Shown here one piece after another: positions 9,682 to 19,995 of a DNA stretch of 64,000 nucleotides; positions within the stretch are counted from its first letter, which is position 1, and each line of letters begins with the position of its first letter. The DNA is taken from positions 3,234,001 to 3,298,000 of the forward strand of contig NZ_CP034015.1 of NCBI RefSeq assembly GCF_003855395.1. Direction: 5' to 3'. The translations under genes were made by a program, and so were the position numbers. Below the pieces are notes generated by a model that saw nothing but the letters and a program-made list of their open reading frames with translations, searched no databases and had not been told where the DNA came from. The DNA is from Shewanella livingstonensis (lineage in GTDB: Bacteria > Pseudomonadota > Gammaproteobacteria > Enterobacterales > Shewanellaceae).

Positions 9682-10325
9682 TGAACCAAAGCTGTCGTGT
9701 TGTGGTGCTGATTTCCGGTAATGGCAGTAATCTTCAAGCTATCATTGATGGTTGTGACGATAACTTAAAAGCTAACATTGTGGGTGTTATCAGTAACAAG
9801 CCGGATGCTTATGGATTAATACGCGCCCATCAAAGCGAAATTGATACCAGTTGCGTGATTCCTTACACCAATGAAATCCGCAGTGATTATGATGCGCGTT
9901 TATTAAAGGCAATTGAAAAGTATCAGCCAGATCTGATCGTTCTTGCCGGATTTATGCGTATTTTAACAGACGATTTTGTGAGTCATTTTATTGGTAAAAT
10001 GATTAATGTCCATCCATCACTATTGCCTAAATACCCAGGATTACATACACATCAACGTGCTATTGATGCTGGTGATACTAAGCATGGTGCTAGTGTGCAT
10101 TTTGTCATTCCAGAGCTTGATGCTGGGCCTGTAATATTACAAGCTAAAGTACCTATTTACTCTGAAGATGATGCTGAAATATTAGCTGAACGTGTTCACG
10201 AACAAGAACATGCGATTTATCCTCTAGTGGTAAAATGGTTCAGCTTAGATCGTTTGGCCATGATTGACGGTAAAGCTTATTTAGATGGAGAGCTAATCGG
10301 TCCATCTGGTTACGCACCAGACTAA
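9681..10325 (+). CDS. purN: Phosphoribosylglycinamide formyltransferase 1
   Basis: PurN transfers the formyl group of 10-formyl-THF to GAR, the third step of purine synthesis. The 214-residue protein has the PRPP-site start LISGNGSNLQAI. The catalytic triad region shows Asn-Val-His-Pro-Ser (NVHPSLLPKYPGLHTHQRA), and DAGPVI follows. It is coupled to purM through a TAATG overlap and ends at a terminator shared with cysB. Confidence 0.97.
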   Translation: MNQSCRVVVLISGNGSNLQAIIDGCDDNLKANIVGVISNKPDAYGLIRAHQSEIDTSCVIPYTNEIRSDYDARLLKAIEKYQPDLIVLAGFMRILTDDFVSHFIGKMINVHPSLLPKYPGLHTHQRAIDAGDTKHGASVHFVIPELDAGPVILQAKVPIYSEDDAEILAERVHEQEHAIYPLVVKWFSLDRLAMIDGKAYLDGELIGPSGYAPD

Positions 10326-10363
10326 CATCGATAACTCAGTTGCTAAGCCTCTACGTTAAACAC

Positions 10364-10393
10364 AAAAAACCTCGCTGATCAGCGAGGTTTTTT
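10364..10393. terminator. Bidirectional terminator between purN and cysB
   Basis: AAAAAACCTCGCT / AGCGAGGTTTTTT around GATC forms a perfect palindrome ending both convergent genes. Confidence 0.93.
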
Positions 10394-10420
10394 ATGTAAT
10401 AAGTACTATCGATATACAAA

Positions 10421-11787
<1,367 letters not shown>

Positions 11788-12567
11788 ATGTCCTTAATTT
11801 TGGTATTAATTCTTATTGGCGCACTATTACTGCTGATTATCGGCTTTAGTATTATCCAACAACAAAAAGAGCGCGCAGAAGCTGAGCGTCGAGTTGAAGT
11901 GTCTCGCCAACGCGCCATTATAGATGAAACTGATGCCGTCTTGTCGAATACCGGTATGACGCCATCATCTAGCCACATTATGTTAATCCTTTATCGCCGC
12001 ATTCAAGATGCTTTAGAGCAATCTATTGTCAATGCATCTGGTCAATTAAAATCTGATTACGAACGCCGCCTAGCGGACATTAAAATGCAAATAGCCTCAG
12101 TGTCTAATTCGCCAAGCCAGATCCCAGCAATTGAGAATTTTCGTTTACCTGATAATGATAGACAGATTTTAGAATTAGTAAAAACCCTTAAAAAACTTAA
12201 AGCGATTTTACGCGCCGAACATAATAAGGGAAAAGTGGATCCGTCTATTTTTGCAGAAGAAGAAATGCGTATCGACAATCTGCAATTAAGGATCAATGTT
12301 GACTCTATGATCAGCAGAGCTCGTGCTGCTTGTTTTATGAAACAGTATGGTTCCAGTAAACAAATGGTCACTAAAGCCTTAAACACATTACACACGATTA
12401 AAGCACAAACACCGAATGATCCTTTTATTGCCCGTAAAGTCGATGAAGCCAAACTGCTACTCGATGAAATAATGGGCGCTCAAAAGGGTAGCGAGCCTAG
12501 TGTTCCAAAAGCAAAAAGTGAAGGTGATGATCTTGATATGCTGTTTCAGCCGAAAAAGAAATGGTAA
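11788..12567 (+). CDS. Conserved hypothetical membrane-anchored coiled-coil protein
   Basis: A 259-residue protein with a single N-terminal hydrophobic helix (about residues 2-22). A charged helical linker (QQQKERAEAERRVEVSRQRA) follows, then a largely alpha-helical body with predicted coiled-coil character around residues 80-165 and an acidic-then-basic tail. The body is probably cytoplasmic, because the segment after the helix is positively charged. I do not recognise a named family. It is flanked by divergent cysB and its own terminator, so it is transcribed alone. The ATG at 11788 follows GGAAC. Confidence 0.75.
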   Translation: MSLILVLILIGALLLLIIGFSIIQQQKERAEAERRVEVSRQRAIIDETDAVLSNTGMTPSSSHIMLILYRRIQDALEQSIVNASGQLKSDYERRLADIKMQIASVSNSPSQIPAIENFRLPDNDRQILELVKTLKKLKAILRAEHNKGKVDPSIFAEEEMRIDNLQLRINVDSMISRARAACFMKQYGSSKQMVTKALNTLHTIKAQTPNDPFIARKVDEAKLLLDEIMGAQKGSEPSVPKAKSEGDDLDMLFQPKKKW

Positions 12568-12588
12568 CCATCTTTCTGCTGTTACTAT

Positions 12589-12616
12589 AAAAAGCCTCAT
12601 AATGAGGCTTTTTTTG
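12589..12616 (+). terminator. Terminator after the coiled-coil protein gene
   Basis: The stem AAGCCTCAT / ATGAGGCTT is followed by a run of T (12608-12615); the preceding A-run makes it potentially bidirectional. Confidence 0.88.
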
Positions 12617-13109
12617 TGTAAAAAGAGTTTGAAATGAAGTCTGCGCTATTTTTTAACCACACACAAAAAGCACTGTAATACAGTGAGTTATGATTACAAT
12701 TCACAGTCGTCAACAATGTTGTCCACAGATTTTGTGGATAACATTTTAGCAATGAGTCATGACTCTATTATTAAGCAATGATAATTTGCTATATTCACGG
12801 TATCGCTACTTGAATACTGCCTTGTGCCACTAACTATATAAGTTAATTTATGACATGCCTTTTTGATATCGTCAAGCAATAACGATTAGTAACATCCTTT
12901 TAGGCGTTAAACCAAACAAATAATAACTTATCAAAACATTTATCATAACCATCAATATTTTACAAAAAATAGCCACAGAAAACCTAGATTACCGTTATTG
13001 ATAACCCGTTATTGATGACTGCATTATTTAAAATGCACCATTCCTTGTAAGCCACGGCATAAATCTAGATACTAGTTAAAAATAATAATATCAGCTGTAG
13101 AAAAATCTT
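12617..13109. other. Intergenic stretch with paired DnaA-box-like sites
   Basis: About 490 bases without a gene. It contains the palindrome CACTGT-AAT-ACAGTG (12672-12686) and, at 12719-12741, an inverted pair of 9-mers, TTGTCCACA and TGTGGATAA. The second is a perfect DnaA box on the minus strand. The rest is AT-rich and unremarkable. Confidence 0.5.
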
Positions 13110-13562
13110 ATGTTAAAAATGACTTTTATTAAAACCATATCTTTATTCCTATTACTTATTCTTAGTGCATGTGGTCAATCAGATAATCTGGGGCAGCCGC
13201 AACTCACTCCTGAACAAGTTTCCTTGGGCTTCTTCGAAGCGATTTATGTCGACCGTGATGTTGAGAAAGCCAAAAAATTTGTCGCAGCTGATATTCAAGA
13301 TGTCATGGATCATTACCATATTGCATCAGCGGTACAACGACACGTATTAGGCTTATCCATGAAGCAAGTGACTATGTCTATCGATGAAATTGATATCGAC
13401 TTTTTCCGTAAATTTACCGACGACGTTACCGTCATCGTAAAAATGCAGGGATTAAAAGGCGGCAGAGAATGGATTGATGATCGTACTATCCGTCTGCATA
13501 AAATAGGTAATACCTGGATTATTGTTGAAATATTACAAGAAAAAGGTCGTATTGAAGGTTAG
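13110..13562 (+). CDS. Hypothetical lipoprotein with NTF2/DUF4878-like domain
   Basis: A 150-residue secreted lipoprotein. A signal peptide runs to the lipobox Leu-Ser-Ala-Cys, with the acylated Cys at about residue 21. The mature part begins with PEQVSLGFFEAIYVDRDVEKA, the pattern of small SnoaL/NTF2-like domains of the DUF4878 type, and ends with strands such as IRLHKIGNTWIIVEI. The function is unknown. No strong ribosome binding site is seen for the ATG at 13110; an ATG three codons later is an alternative start. Confidence 0.75.
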   Translation: MLKMTFIKTISLFLLLILSACGQSDNLGQPQLTPEQVSLGFFEAIYVDRDVEKAKKFVAADIQDVMDHYHIASAVQRHVLGLSMKQVTMSIDEIDIDFFRKFTDDVTVIVKMQGLKGGREWIDDRTIRLHKIGNTWIIVEILQEKGRIEG

Positions 13563-13705
13563 TGCAGGATAAGACCAAGCAGCCAGTCACCACGACTTGA
13601 TTCTCGTGTGAAATATTAACCACAACACTTATTATTTTTATACCATAAAACACTATTTCATGTAGATTGAGTCATATTAATAAAAAATTGATTAATCAGA
13701 GCCCA

Positions 13706-13735
13706 TAAAAATAGCAGCCTAAGCTGCTATTTTTA
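13706..13735. terminator. Bidirectional terminator downstream of the lipoprotein gene
   Basis: ATAGCAGC / GCTGCTAT around CTAA is flanked by A5 and T5 runs. It can end the lipoprotein transcript (plus) and the transcript of the small frame at 13804-13884 (minus). Confidence 0.85.
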
Positions 13736-13803
13736 TTTTCGGTGTTGGAGTATTTAATGCGTCGACTCTATGGCCATTACATCAATATGCTCGTTCAATC
13801 GTC

Positions 13804-13884
13804 TTATTCTTCGTCAGAAGGTAAAGACTCTAACACGTCATCTTTAACTTGATAGTAAGCGTTTTCGTATTCATGAACTTCCAT
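13804..13884 (-). CDS. Candidate 26-residue small protein
   Basis: A short frame beginning Met-Glu-Val-His-Glu-Tyr-Glu-Asn-Ala-Tyr-Tyr and ending in Pro-Ser-Asp-Glu-Glu. The product is strongly acidic, has no membrane segment and would be cytoplasmic. A good ribosome binding site (GGAGTT, 5 nt before the ATG) precedes it, and the bidirectional hairpin at 13706-13735 lies about 70 bases after the stop. Both flanks are noncoding, so this is not a shadow of another gene. I do not recognise it; conservation in related genomes would decide whether it is real. Confidence 0.45.
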   Translation of the reverse strand: MEVHEYENAYYQVKDDVLESLPSDEE

Positions 13885-14176
13885 AATAACTCCAATCTTT
13901 TAGGTCATTTGTAGGTGTAGGCCTGTCTTTTTATATACAACAACCCGATGTTGAATACTTAATACTGACGACATCGCATCGATGCTGGGGGGATGACATT
14001 TGCCTTACAGAGAGAAGAGTAGCAATCACATTCTTCTTGTTGGTATTATATCAATAGTCAGATCACAATCAAACCTCAATTACGAAAAACTTTCAGTTTT
14101 GTAGGCTTTTTTATTCTAAATAACACGAAAAACAGAGTTTTCAGCAGGAAAAAATGAAAGTCTTTCATTTCTGCAT

Positions 14177-14207
14177 AAAAAAGCCGATGCATAGCATCGG
14201 CTTTTTT
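14177..14207. terminator. Terminator downstream of hrpA
   Basis: AAAAAAGCCGATGC / GCATCGGCTTTTTT around a three-base loop. It ends the minus-strand hrpA transcript 15 bases after its stop and also reads on the plus strand. Confidence 0.9.
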
Positions 14208-14221
14208 ATTATCTTCAGCAG

Positions 14222-17200
14222 TTATACTTGGCTGATATGATTCAATACACGTTTTTCTGAAATAGGATAAGCGGTACCTAACACTTGGGCAAAACATGAT
14301 ACCCGATACTCTTCTATCATCCAGCGTGCTTCAATCAACACTTCTGGTATTGCTTGTGAACGAGGAACTTTGGCTAATTGAGCCGATAGCGTCTGTTGAA
14401 CTTTAGCAATGCTGTGCATATGCAATCGATCGCGTGTTGGGTCAACAGGCAGCTTCTCTAGCCTATTTTCAATGGCTTTTAAATAACGGGCCACATCCGT
14501 TAAGCGTTGCCAGCCACAGTCTTCAACAAAACCTTTATAAACCAAACTATCAAGTTGCGTTTGAATATCACTCATTGCAAAGGCTATATCTAAGCTAATT
14601 TTGCCTTTTAAACGTTTTTTAATACGTTGATAAATCGTCAAAATTTGCTCTACATTTAATGCAATAAGCTCTGCAGTTGGATTAAGTTCTTGGCGAACCC
14701 AATCTTTTGCTTCCTCAAACTGCTGTGCGTTTCGGATGTCGAGTTGCTTTTGGTCTAATAACTGCTGTACCGCTGCATTAATAATATCTTCAATTAATAT
14801 CTGCACTTGGCCAAATGGATTAAAATACATCGCAAGCTTAGCTTTATTAGGCAATGCTTGTTGTAGATGCTTCACTGGCGAAGGGATATTAATCAATAAC
14901 AACCGTCGTAAGCCGACTCGATGATAACGCTTGGCTTCATGCTCATCATCAAATAACTTAATTGCCACATCGGTTTTATTATCAATCAAAGCAGGATACG
15001 CTTTAACTTCGTAGTTGCCTTTACGCTGTTGATATTGGGCCGGTAAATCACCAAATGACCACGTGGTTAACGCTTGTTGTTCAATACCTTTATCGGCGAC
15101 TTTACGAATTGCTTTGGCGACAACACCTTGTAGCTGACCTTTTAACACTTCTAAATCACGGCCTTGAGCGACTAAACGACCTTGATCATCTTCTATCTTA
15201 AAGTTCATCTTAAGATGCTCTGTTATCTGTGTTAAATCAAAATCATCGGCAGTAATTCGCACTCCACTCATGCGCAGTAATTGCTTACACATCGACTCAA
15301 GCATTGATAACTCAAACGGTTTCATTGCTTGATAACATGCTCGAGCATAGTCTGGTGCAGGAACAAAATTACGTCGTAAGTTTTTTGGCAATGATTTGAT
15401 CAGTGCAATAAGCTTATCTTCTCGTAAGCCAGGCACTAGCCAATCAAAATCGCTGTCGTCAATTTGGTTAATCAGTGCCACTGGAATATGCACTGACACG
15501 CCATCATCAGCACTAGCAGGTTCAAAATGATAACTCACGGTTAAGGCTAAATTACCTTTATGCCATATTTCAGGAAAATCGAGTGCCGAGATATGGTCAG
15601 CGCTGCGTTGCATTAATAAGGCTTGGCTATAATCGAGTAAGTCAGGTGTTTGTTGACGCGTCTTTTTCCACCAAGCAAAAAATAGCGGACCGTTATAAAT
15701 ACCGGCGGGAATCAATGGCTCATAAAAATCCACTAGCACTTGTTCATCGACTAAAATATCTCGACGACGAGACTTATGCTCTAGCGTTTCAATATCATTA
15801 AGTAACTGTTGATTATTGACAAAAAAGGCTTCTTTAGTTTGCAACTGCCCTTCCGCTAACGCGCTGCGAATGAATATATCTCGAGCTTCGACTGGGTCAA
15901 TAGGGCCATATTGCACTCGACGGCGAGTGACAATCGTTAACCCATACAGAACCTGGTTTTCAAGGGCGATAACACTTGCCGCTTTTGCCTCAAAATGAGG
16001 TTCAAGATAATTCTTTTTCACTAAATGCGAGGCAAGCGATTCTAACCATTCAGGATCAATTTTGGCGCAACAACGGGCAAACAACCGTGAGGTTTCAGTT
16101 AACTCTGCGGCCATAATCCATTTGGGGCCTTTTTTGGCTAATGGCGACCCTGGAAATACAAAGAATTTACGGTTACGTGCACCAAGATACTCGTTATTTT
16201 CACCTTTAAAACCAACATGACTTAACAAGCCTGATAATAATGCTCTATGTAACTGTTCATAACTGGCTGCACTATCATTAATGCGCCATTTCAATTCATG
16301 TACAGCTTGCTTTACTTGAGTATACAAATCTTGCCATTCACGCACGCGTAAATACGCGAGATATTCATCACGGCATTGTTTTCTAAATTGACTAGCCGAC
16401 AGCTCATGCTTTTGATCTTTAACGTGATCCCATAACTTAACCCAGCTGGCAAAATCAGAATCTTTATCAGCATAGCGACGATGACACTCGTCTGCAGCTT
16501 GTTTCTTATCTGCAGGGCGTTCACGCGGGTCTTGGATAGACAAGCCAGCGGTAATGACTAATGCTTCGTGTAAACAACCCAATTTATTGGCTTCAATAAC
16601 CATTCTAGCTAAACGTGGATCAAGTGGGATTTTAGCTAAATCTTTACCTAATGGGGTTAGCACTAAGTCATCACCGGATTTTTTAACCGCTTGCAACTCC
16701 TCAAGCAATAAAAAACCATCACGAATGTGTTTTTGATCCGGAGGTTGAATAAACGGAAAACCGCCAATGTCGCCTAAACCAATCGCCAGCATATGTAAAA
16801 TAACCGAGGCAAGGTTAGTACGTAAAATTTCAGGATCGGTGAATTCGGGGCGCTGAATAAAGTCCATTTCATCGTAAAGTCGAATACAAATACCAGGGCC
16901 TACACGACCACAACGTCCTTGACGTTGATTGGCACTGGCTTGGGAAATAGGCTCTATCGGTAAACGCTGCACTTTAGTACGGTAACTGTAACGGCTTATA
17001 CGTGCGGTTCCGGGATCGATAACATAACGGATCCCAGGCACAGTTAATGAGGTTTCTGCCACGTTAGTCGCCAGTACAATACGTCTACCGATGTGGCTTT
17101 TAAATACTTTAGATTGTTCACCATACGAAAGACGCGCGTATAGCGGTAATACTTCAGTATCGCGATATTGTTGTTTATTAAGTAAATCCGCGGTATCACG

Positions 17201-18097
17201 AATTTCACGCTCACCGTTCATAAAAATTAATATGTCGCCAGGGCCTGCGGCCATCAACTCTTCAACCGCAGCAAAAATACCATCGCTGATATCTAAATCT
17301 TCATCGGTATCTCTCACTAAAGGGCGATAACGCGTTTCAACCTCAAAAGTACGCCCAGATACTTCAATAACCGGAGCATTATCGAAATGTTTTGAAAAAC
17401 GGTCTACATCGATGGTTGCAGAAGTAATAATGACTTTTAAATCAGGACGTTTTTTTAATACTTGTTTCAAATAGCCTAAAATAAAATCAATGTTTAAACT
17501 ACGCTCATGCGCCTCATCAATAATAATGGCATCGTACTGGTTTAAATATCTGTCCGAGGTAAGTTCTGCGAGTAAAATACCATCGGTCATCAGCTTAATG
17601 TAACTGTTGTCACTCATGGCATCAGCAAATCGAACTTTAAAGCCAACTACGTCACCTAATGGACTATTGAGTTCTTCTGCAATACGGTTTGCCACGCTGC
17701 GCGCTGCCAAACGACGGGGTTGCGTATGGCCAATGAGGCCACGAGTGCCTAAGCCTAGCTCCAGACATATTTTAGGTAACTGAGTGGTTTTACCCGACCC
17801 AGTCTCCCCTGCCACAATCACTACTTGGTTATTGGCAATGGCCGACGCAATATCGTTACGTTTTTGAGAAACAGGTAGCTCATCTGGGTAATGAATAACC
17901 GGTCTAGACTGTAAGCGCTGTTGCGCTTTTGCATAGGCTAGTTGCGCAGCTTCAGTTAACTGGGCTAACGTTTGGGATTTTTTTTCAGACTCGGCTTCTT
18001 TATTAACACGGTATAATCGCCGACGAATTTTAGCCGCATCGGTTTGATAACAAAGATTGAGATACGCCTTAGATAGCGGGTGAAGGTCCGAATTCAA
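14222..18097 (-). CDS. hrpA: ATP-dependent RNA helicase HrpA
   Basis: A 1291-residue DEAH-box helicase, the long bacterial HrpA type, involved in mRNA processing and rescue of stalled ribosomes. Visible are Walker A GETGSGKTT at residues 97-105, the DEAH box in IIIDEAHERSLNID near 199, SATIDVDRFS (motif III), and ATNVAETSLTVPGI with QRQGRCGRVGPG (motifs V and VI). HA2 and OB-fold regions follow, then the long C-terminal domain of HrpA. The start is a TTG at 18097 with AGGGA 7 nt upstream; no ATG lies nearby, and the resulting N-terminus has normal length. It stands alone between terminator-bounded neighbours. Confidence 0.95.
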   Translation of the reverse strand: MNSDLHPLSKAYLNLCYQTDAAKIRRRLYRVNKEAESEKKSQTLAQLTEAAQLAYAKAQQRLQSRPVIHYPDELPVSQKRNDIASAIANNQVVIVAGETGSGKTTQLPKICLELGLGTRGLIGHTQPRRLAARSVANRIAEELNSPLGDVVGFKVRFADAMSDNSYIKLMTDGILLAELTSDRYLNQYDAIIIDEAHERSLNIDFILGYLKQVLKKRPDLKVIITSATIDVDRFSKHFDNAPVIEVSGRTFEVETRYRPLVRDTDEDLDISDGIFAAVEELMAAGPGDILIFMNGEREIRDTADLLNKQQYRDTEVLPLYARLSYGEQSKVFKSHIGRRIVLATNVAETSLTVPGIRYVIDPGTARISRYSYRTKVQRLPIEPISQASANQRQGRCGRVGPGICIRLYDEMDFIQRPEFTDPEILRTNLASVILHMLAIGLGDIGGFPFIQPPDQKHIRDGFLLLEELQAVKKSGDDLVLTPLGKDLAKIPLDPRLARMVIEANKLGCLHEALVITAGLSIQDPRERPADKKQAADECHRRYADKDSDFASWVKLWDHVKDQKHELSASQFRKQCRDEYLAYLRVREWQDLYTQVKQAVHELKWRINDSAASYEQLHRALLSGLLSHVGFKGENNEYLGARNRKFFVFPGSPLAKKGPKWIMAAELTETSRLFARCCAKIDPEWLESLASHLVKKNYLEPHFEAKAASVIALENQVLYGLTIVTRRRVQYGPIDPVEARDIFIRSALAEGQLQTKEAFFVNNQQLLNDIETLEHKSRRRDILVDEQVLVDFYEPLIPAGIYNGPLFFAWWKKTRQQTPDLLDYSQALLMQRSADHISALDFPEIWHKGNLALTVSYHFEPASADDGVSVHIPVALINQIDDSDFDWLVPGLREDKLIALIKSLPKNLRRNFVPAPDYARACYQAMKPFELSMLESMCKQLLRMSGVRITADDFDLTQITEHLKMNFKIEDDQGRLVAQGRDLEVLKGQLQGVVAKAIRKVADKGIEQQALTTWSFGDLPAQYQQRKGNYEVKAYPALIDNKTDVAIKLFDDEHEAKRYHRVGLRRLLLINIPSPVKHLQQALPNKAKLAMYFNPFGQVQILIEDIINAAVQQLLDQKQLDIRNAQQFEEAKDWVRQELNPTAELIALNVEQILTIYQRIKKRLKGKISLDIAFAMSDIQTQLDSLVYKGFVEDCGWQRLTDVARYLKAIENRLEKLPVDPTRDRLHMHSIAKVQQTLSAQLAKVPRSQAIPEVLIEARWMIEEYRVSCFAQVLGTAYPISEKRVLNHISQV

Positions 18098-18174
18098 ATC
18101 TGATTCCCTTGCTTACATCAAAAAAAGCGATCCTAGCAAGGAAAACAGCAGAATGGTATTGATTTTAACGATTG

Positions 18175-18591
18175 TTAAGCTGGTGATAAGTAACACTGCT
18201 GCATATAAGTATTCATCGCCTTGAGTACGTTGGTCCGATTAATGGTACCAATGACTTTTCCTGCGCTCAATACTGGGTAAATCTTTGGTTTAGAACCTAA
18301 CATCTGTTCGGCTAACGTCAATATACTTTCATCGGGCGTAACAGATAACACCGGACTTTTCATACAATCTTGTACTGTACTGGTCATATCACAATGGTAG
18401 CTACTCTTTAACATCACTGACAAGCAATCTTGTTGTGATAAGAAACCCACTAATTGACCGATACGGTCCACAACAGGTGCACCACTTTTGTTACTATCAA
18501 GTAGTTTTTCAACCGCTATAGCCAGTGACATATCGGCAGTTAATAGTATTGGACGCCTATCCATATGATCTTTTATTTTTATTGAATCCAT
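18175..18591 (-). CDS. CBS domain pair protein
   Basis: A stand-alone protein of 138 residues made of two CBS motifs, at about residues 8-60 and 75-130. Phrases such as GAPVVDRIGQLVGFLSQQD and YPVLSAGKVIGTINR are typical. CBS pairs bind adenosyl ligands and tune partner proteins; no partner is adjacent, so the role is unknown. The start is the ATG at 18591, preceded by a strong GGGGG ribosome binding site. An in-frame start at 18609 would place the ribosome binding site inside the gene. Cytoplasmic. Confidence 0.85.
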   Translation of the reverse strand: MDSIKIKDHMDRRPILLTADMSLAIAVEKLLDSNKSGAPVVDRIGQLVGFLSQQDCLSVMLKSSYHCDMTSTVQDCMKSPVLSVTPDESILTLAEQMLGSKPKIYPVLSAGKVIGTINRTNVLKAMNTYMQQCYLSPA

Positions 18592-18609
18592 ATTGCCCCC
18601 TAATGGCAC

Positions 18610-18735
18610 GCTAATCGACTGCGTGCTTAATAAACCTCGAGAATCAATTCAGCATAAATTAATATTCGAGTACTGACTTAGTTAAGTTAAGTTAAGTTAA
18701 GTTTAGTCAATAATGGCTCAGTGGATAGAAAATAA
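18610..18735. repeat. Short tandem GTTAA repeat in an intergenic gap
   Basis: Between the CBS gene and the iaaA terminator, the pentamer GTTAA occurs four times in a row from about 18680, followed by an imperfect copy. Such a run can change length by slipped-strand mispairing. No coding frame lies here. Confidence 0.6.
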
Positions 18736-18756
18736 AACCGATTGTATTAATCGGTT
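18736..18756 (-). terminator. Terminator downstream of the isoaspartyl peptidase gene
   Basis: AACCGATT / AATCGGTT around a five-base loop, followed on the minus strand by TTTATTTT. It lies about 75 bases after the iaaA-like stop. Confidence 0.7.
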
Positions 18757-18829
18757 GTTTTAAGTCATTTGCATTGATCGATTGTATTAACCAGCTTTAA
18801 TGACTTAAGCCATTTCAGCGCAACAATAC

Positions 18830-19864
18830 TTACTTGTCATGCCAGATCATGATAGTTGCAGCCTGGCCTTTACTGCGTGTGGCGCGATACATTCCTTCAG
18901 TATTAAATGGCGTAGCAATATTGCCACGTTGATCAATCGCAATCACTCCCCCCGTACCGCCTGCCGAGACTAAGCGTTGATTAATGACTTCATCGGCGGC
19001 TTGAATAATCGATAACTGTTGGTATTTCACTTTAGCGCATATGTCACCCGCCACTTGATAGCGAATAAAATACTCTCCATGACCTGTCGCTGATATAGCG
19101 CAAACACCATTTTCAGCATAGGTCCCGGCGCCAATAACAGGAGCATCACCAATACGACCAAAACGTTTTGCTGTCATACCTCCAGTTGATGTTCCAGCGG
19201 CAAGGTTACCTTGTTTATCAAGCGCCACAGCACCTACTGTGCCATATTTATAATTATCAGGTAACAGCTCTACTGACGCCTGATAATCACCACCATTCGC
19301 TCGCTCAGCCTCAATGATACTGGCTTTGGCATCAAGCAACTGTGCGTAACGAAGTGGCGTGTCAAAGTGGCTGTTAGCAACCAAGCTAAATTGTTGTGTT
19401 AATGCAAATTCCTCAGCGCCTTGACCATAAAGCATCACATGAGGAGATTTTTCCATCACCTTTCGCGCTAGATCAATTGGGTTTTTAATGTGTTTAACCC
19501 CGGCAACGGCACCTGCATTCATTGTGCTGCCGTCCATTACCGAAGCATCAAGCTCGTGGCCACCGTCAAAAGTATAAACCGCGCCAACGCCAGCATTAAA
19601 CAACGGACTGTTTTCTAATATATTTATCGCTGCTTGCACTGCATCAAGGCTGTCTCCGCCTTTATTCAACACCTTATAGCCGGCATCAATTGCTTGCTTG
19701 AGTTTATCGCGAATAACTTTTTCTTGTTCGGGGCTTAAGCTAGCTGCAGAAATAGTGCCCGCGCCGCCATGGATCGCAATTGCAAAAGGCTTATCATCTT
19801 TAGCAAAAGAGGTATTTAACGTTAGGCTTAAACATAGCGCAATGGTGAAATATAATTTATTCAT
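18830..19864 (-). CDS. iaaA: Periplasmic isoaspartyl peptidase / plant-type L-asparaginase
   Basis: An Ntn-hydrolase that cleaves isoaspartyl dipeptides and asparagine. The 344-residue precursor autocleaves at the Gly-Thr bond in KYGTVGAVALD (about residue 207), whose Thr becomes the catalytic N-terminus. The oxyanion and substrate motifs AIHGGAGTIS, NAGVGAVYT and AGTSTGGMTAKRFGRIGDAP are intact. A signal peptide of about 21 residues (ending Ser-Phe-Ala) makes it periplasmic, unlike cytoplasmic E. coli IaaA. It is transcribed alone and divergent from tamA. Confidence 0.9.
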   Translation of the reverse strand: MNKLYFTIALCLSLTLNTSFAKDDKPFAIAIHGGAGTISAASLSPEQEKVIRDKLKQAIDAGYKVLNKGGDSLDAVQAAINILENSPLFNAGVGAVYTFDGGHELDASVMDGSTMNAGAVAGVKHIKNPIDLARKVMEKSPHVMLYGQGAEEFALTQQFSLVANSHFDTPLRYAQLLDAKASIIEAERANGGDYQASVELLPDNYKYGTVGAVALDKQGNLAAGTSTGGMTAKRFGRIGDAPVIGAGTYAENGVCAISATGHGEYFIRYQVAGDICAKVKYQQLSIIQAADEVINQRLVSAGGTGGVIAIDQRGNIATPFNTEGMYRATRSKGQAATIMIWHDK

Positions 19865-19995
19865 ATTGTGAAAGTCCTTGAAAGTGGTTTATATTTGTAA
19901 CCATTTCTGCTTGTAATTTCAATCATATCCTTGCGACTTTTATGCTTTGTAGCGACAATAGTCATCATAATCAATTACGGGAAAGTTAGCTTAAC

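Noticed and set aside
14076..14297. Minus-strand frame overlapping the end of hrpA
   Set aside because: Shifted frame over the hrpA 3' end and its terminator; no ribosome binding site and composition of noncoding DNA.
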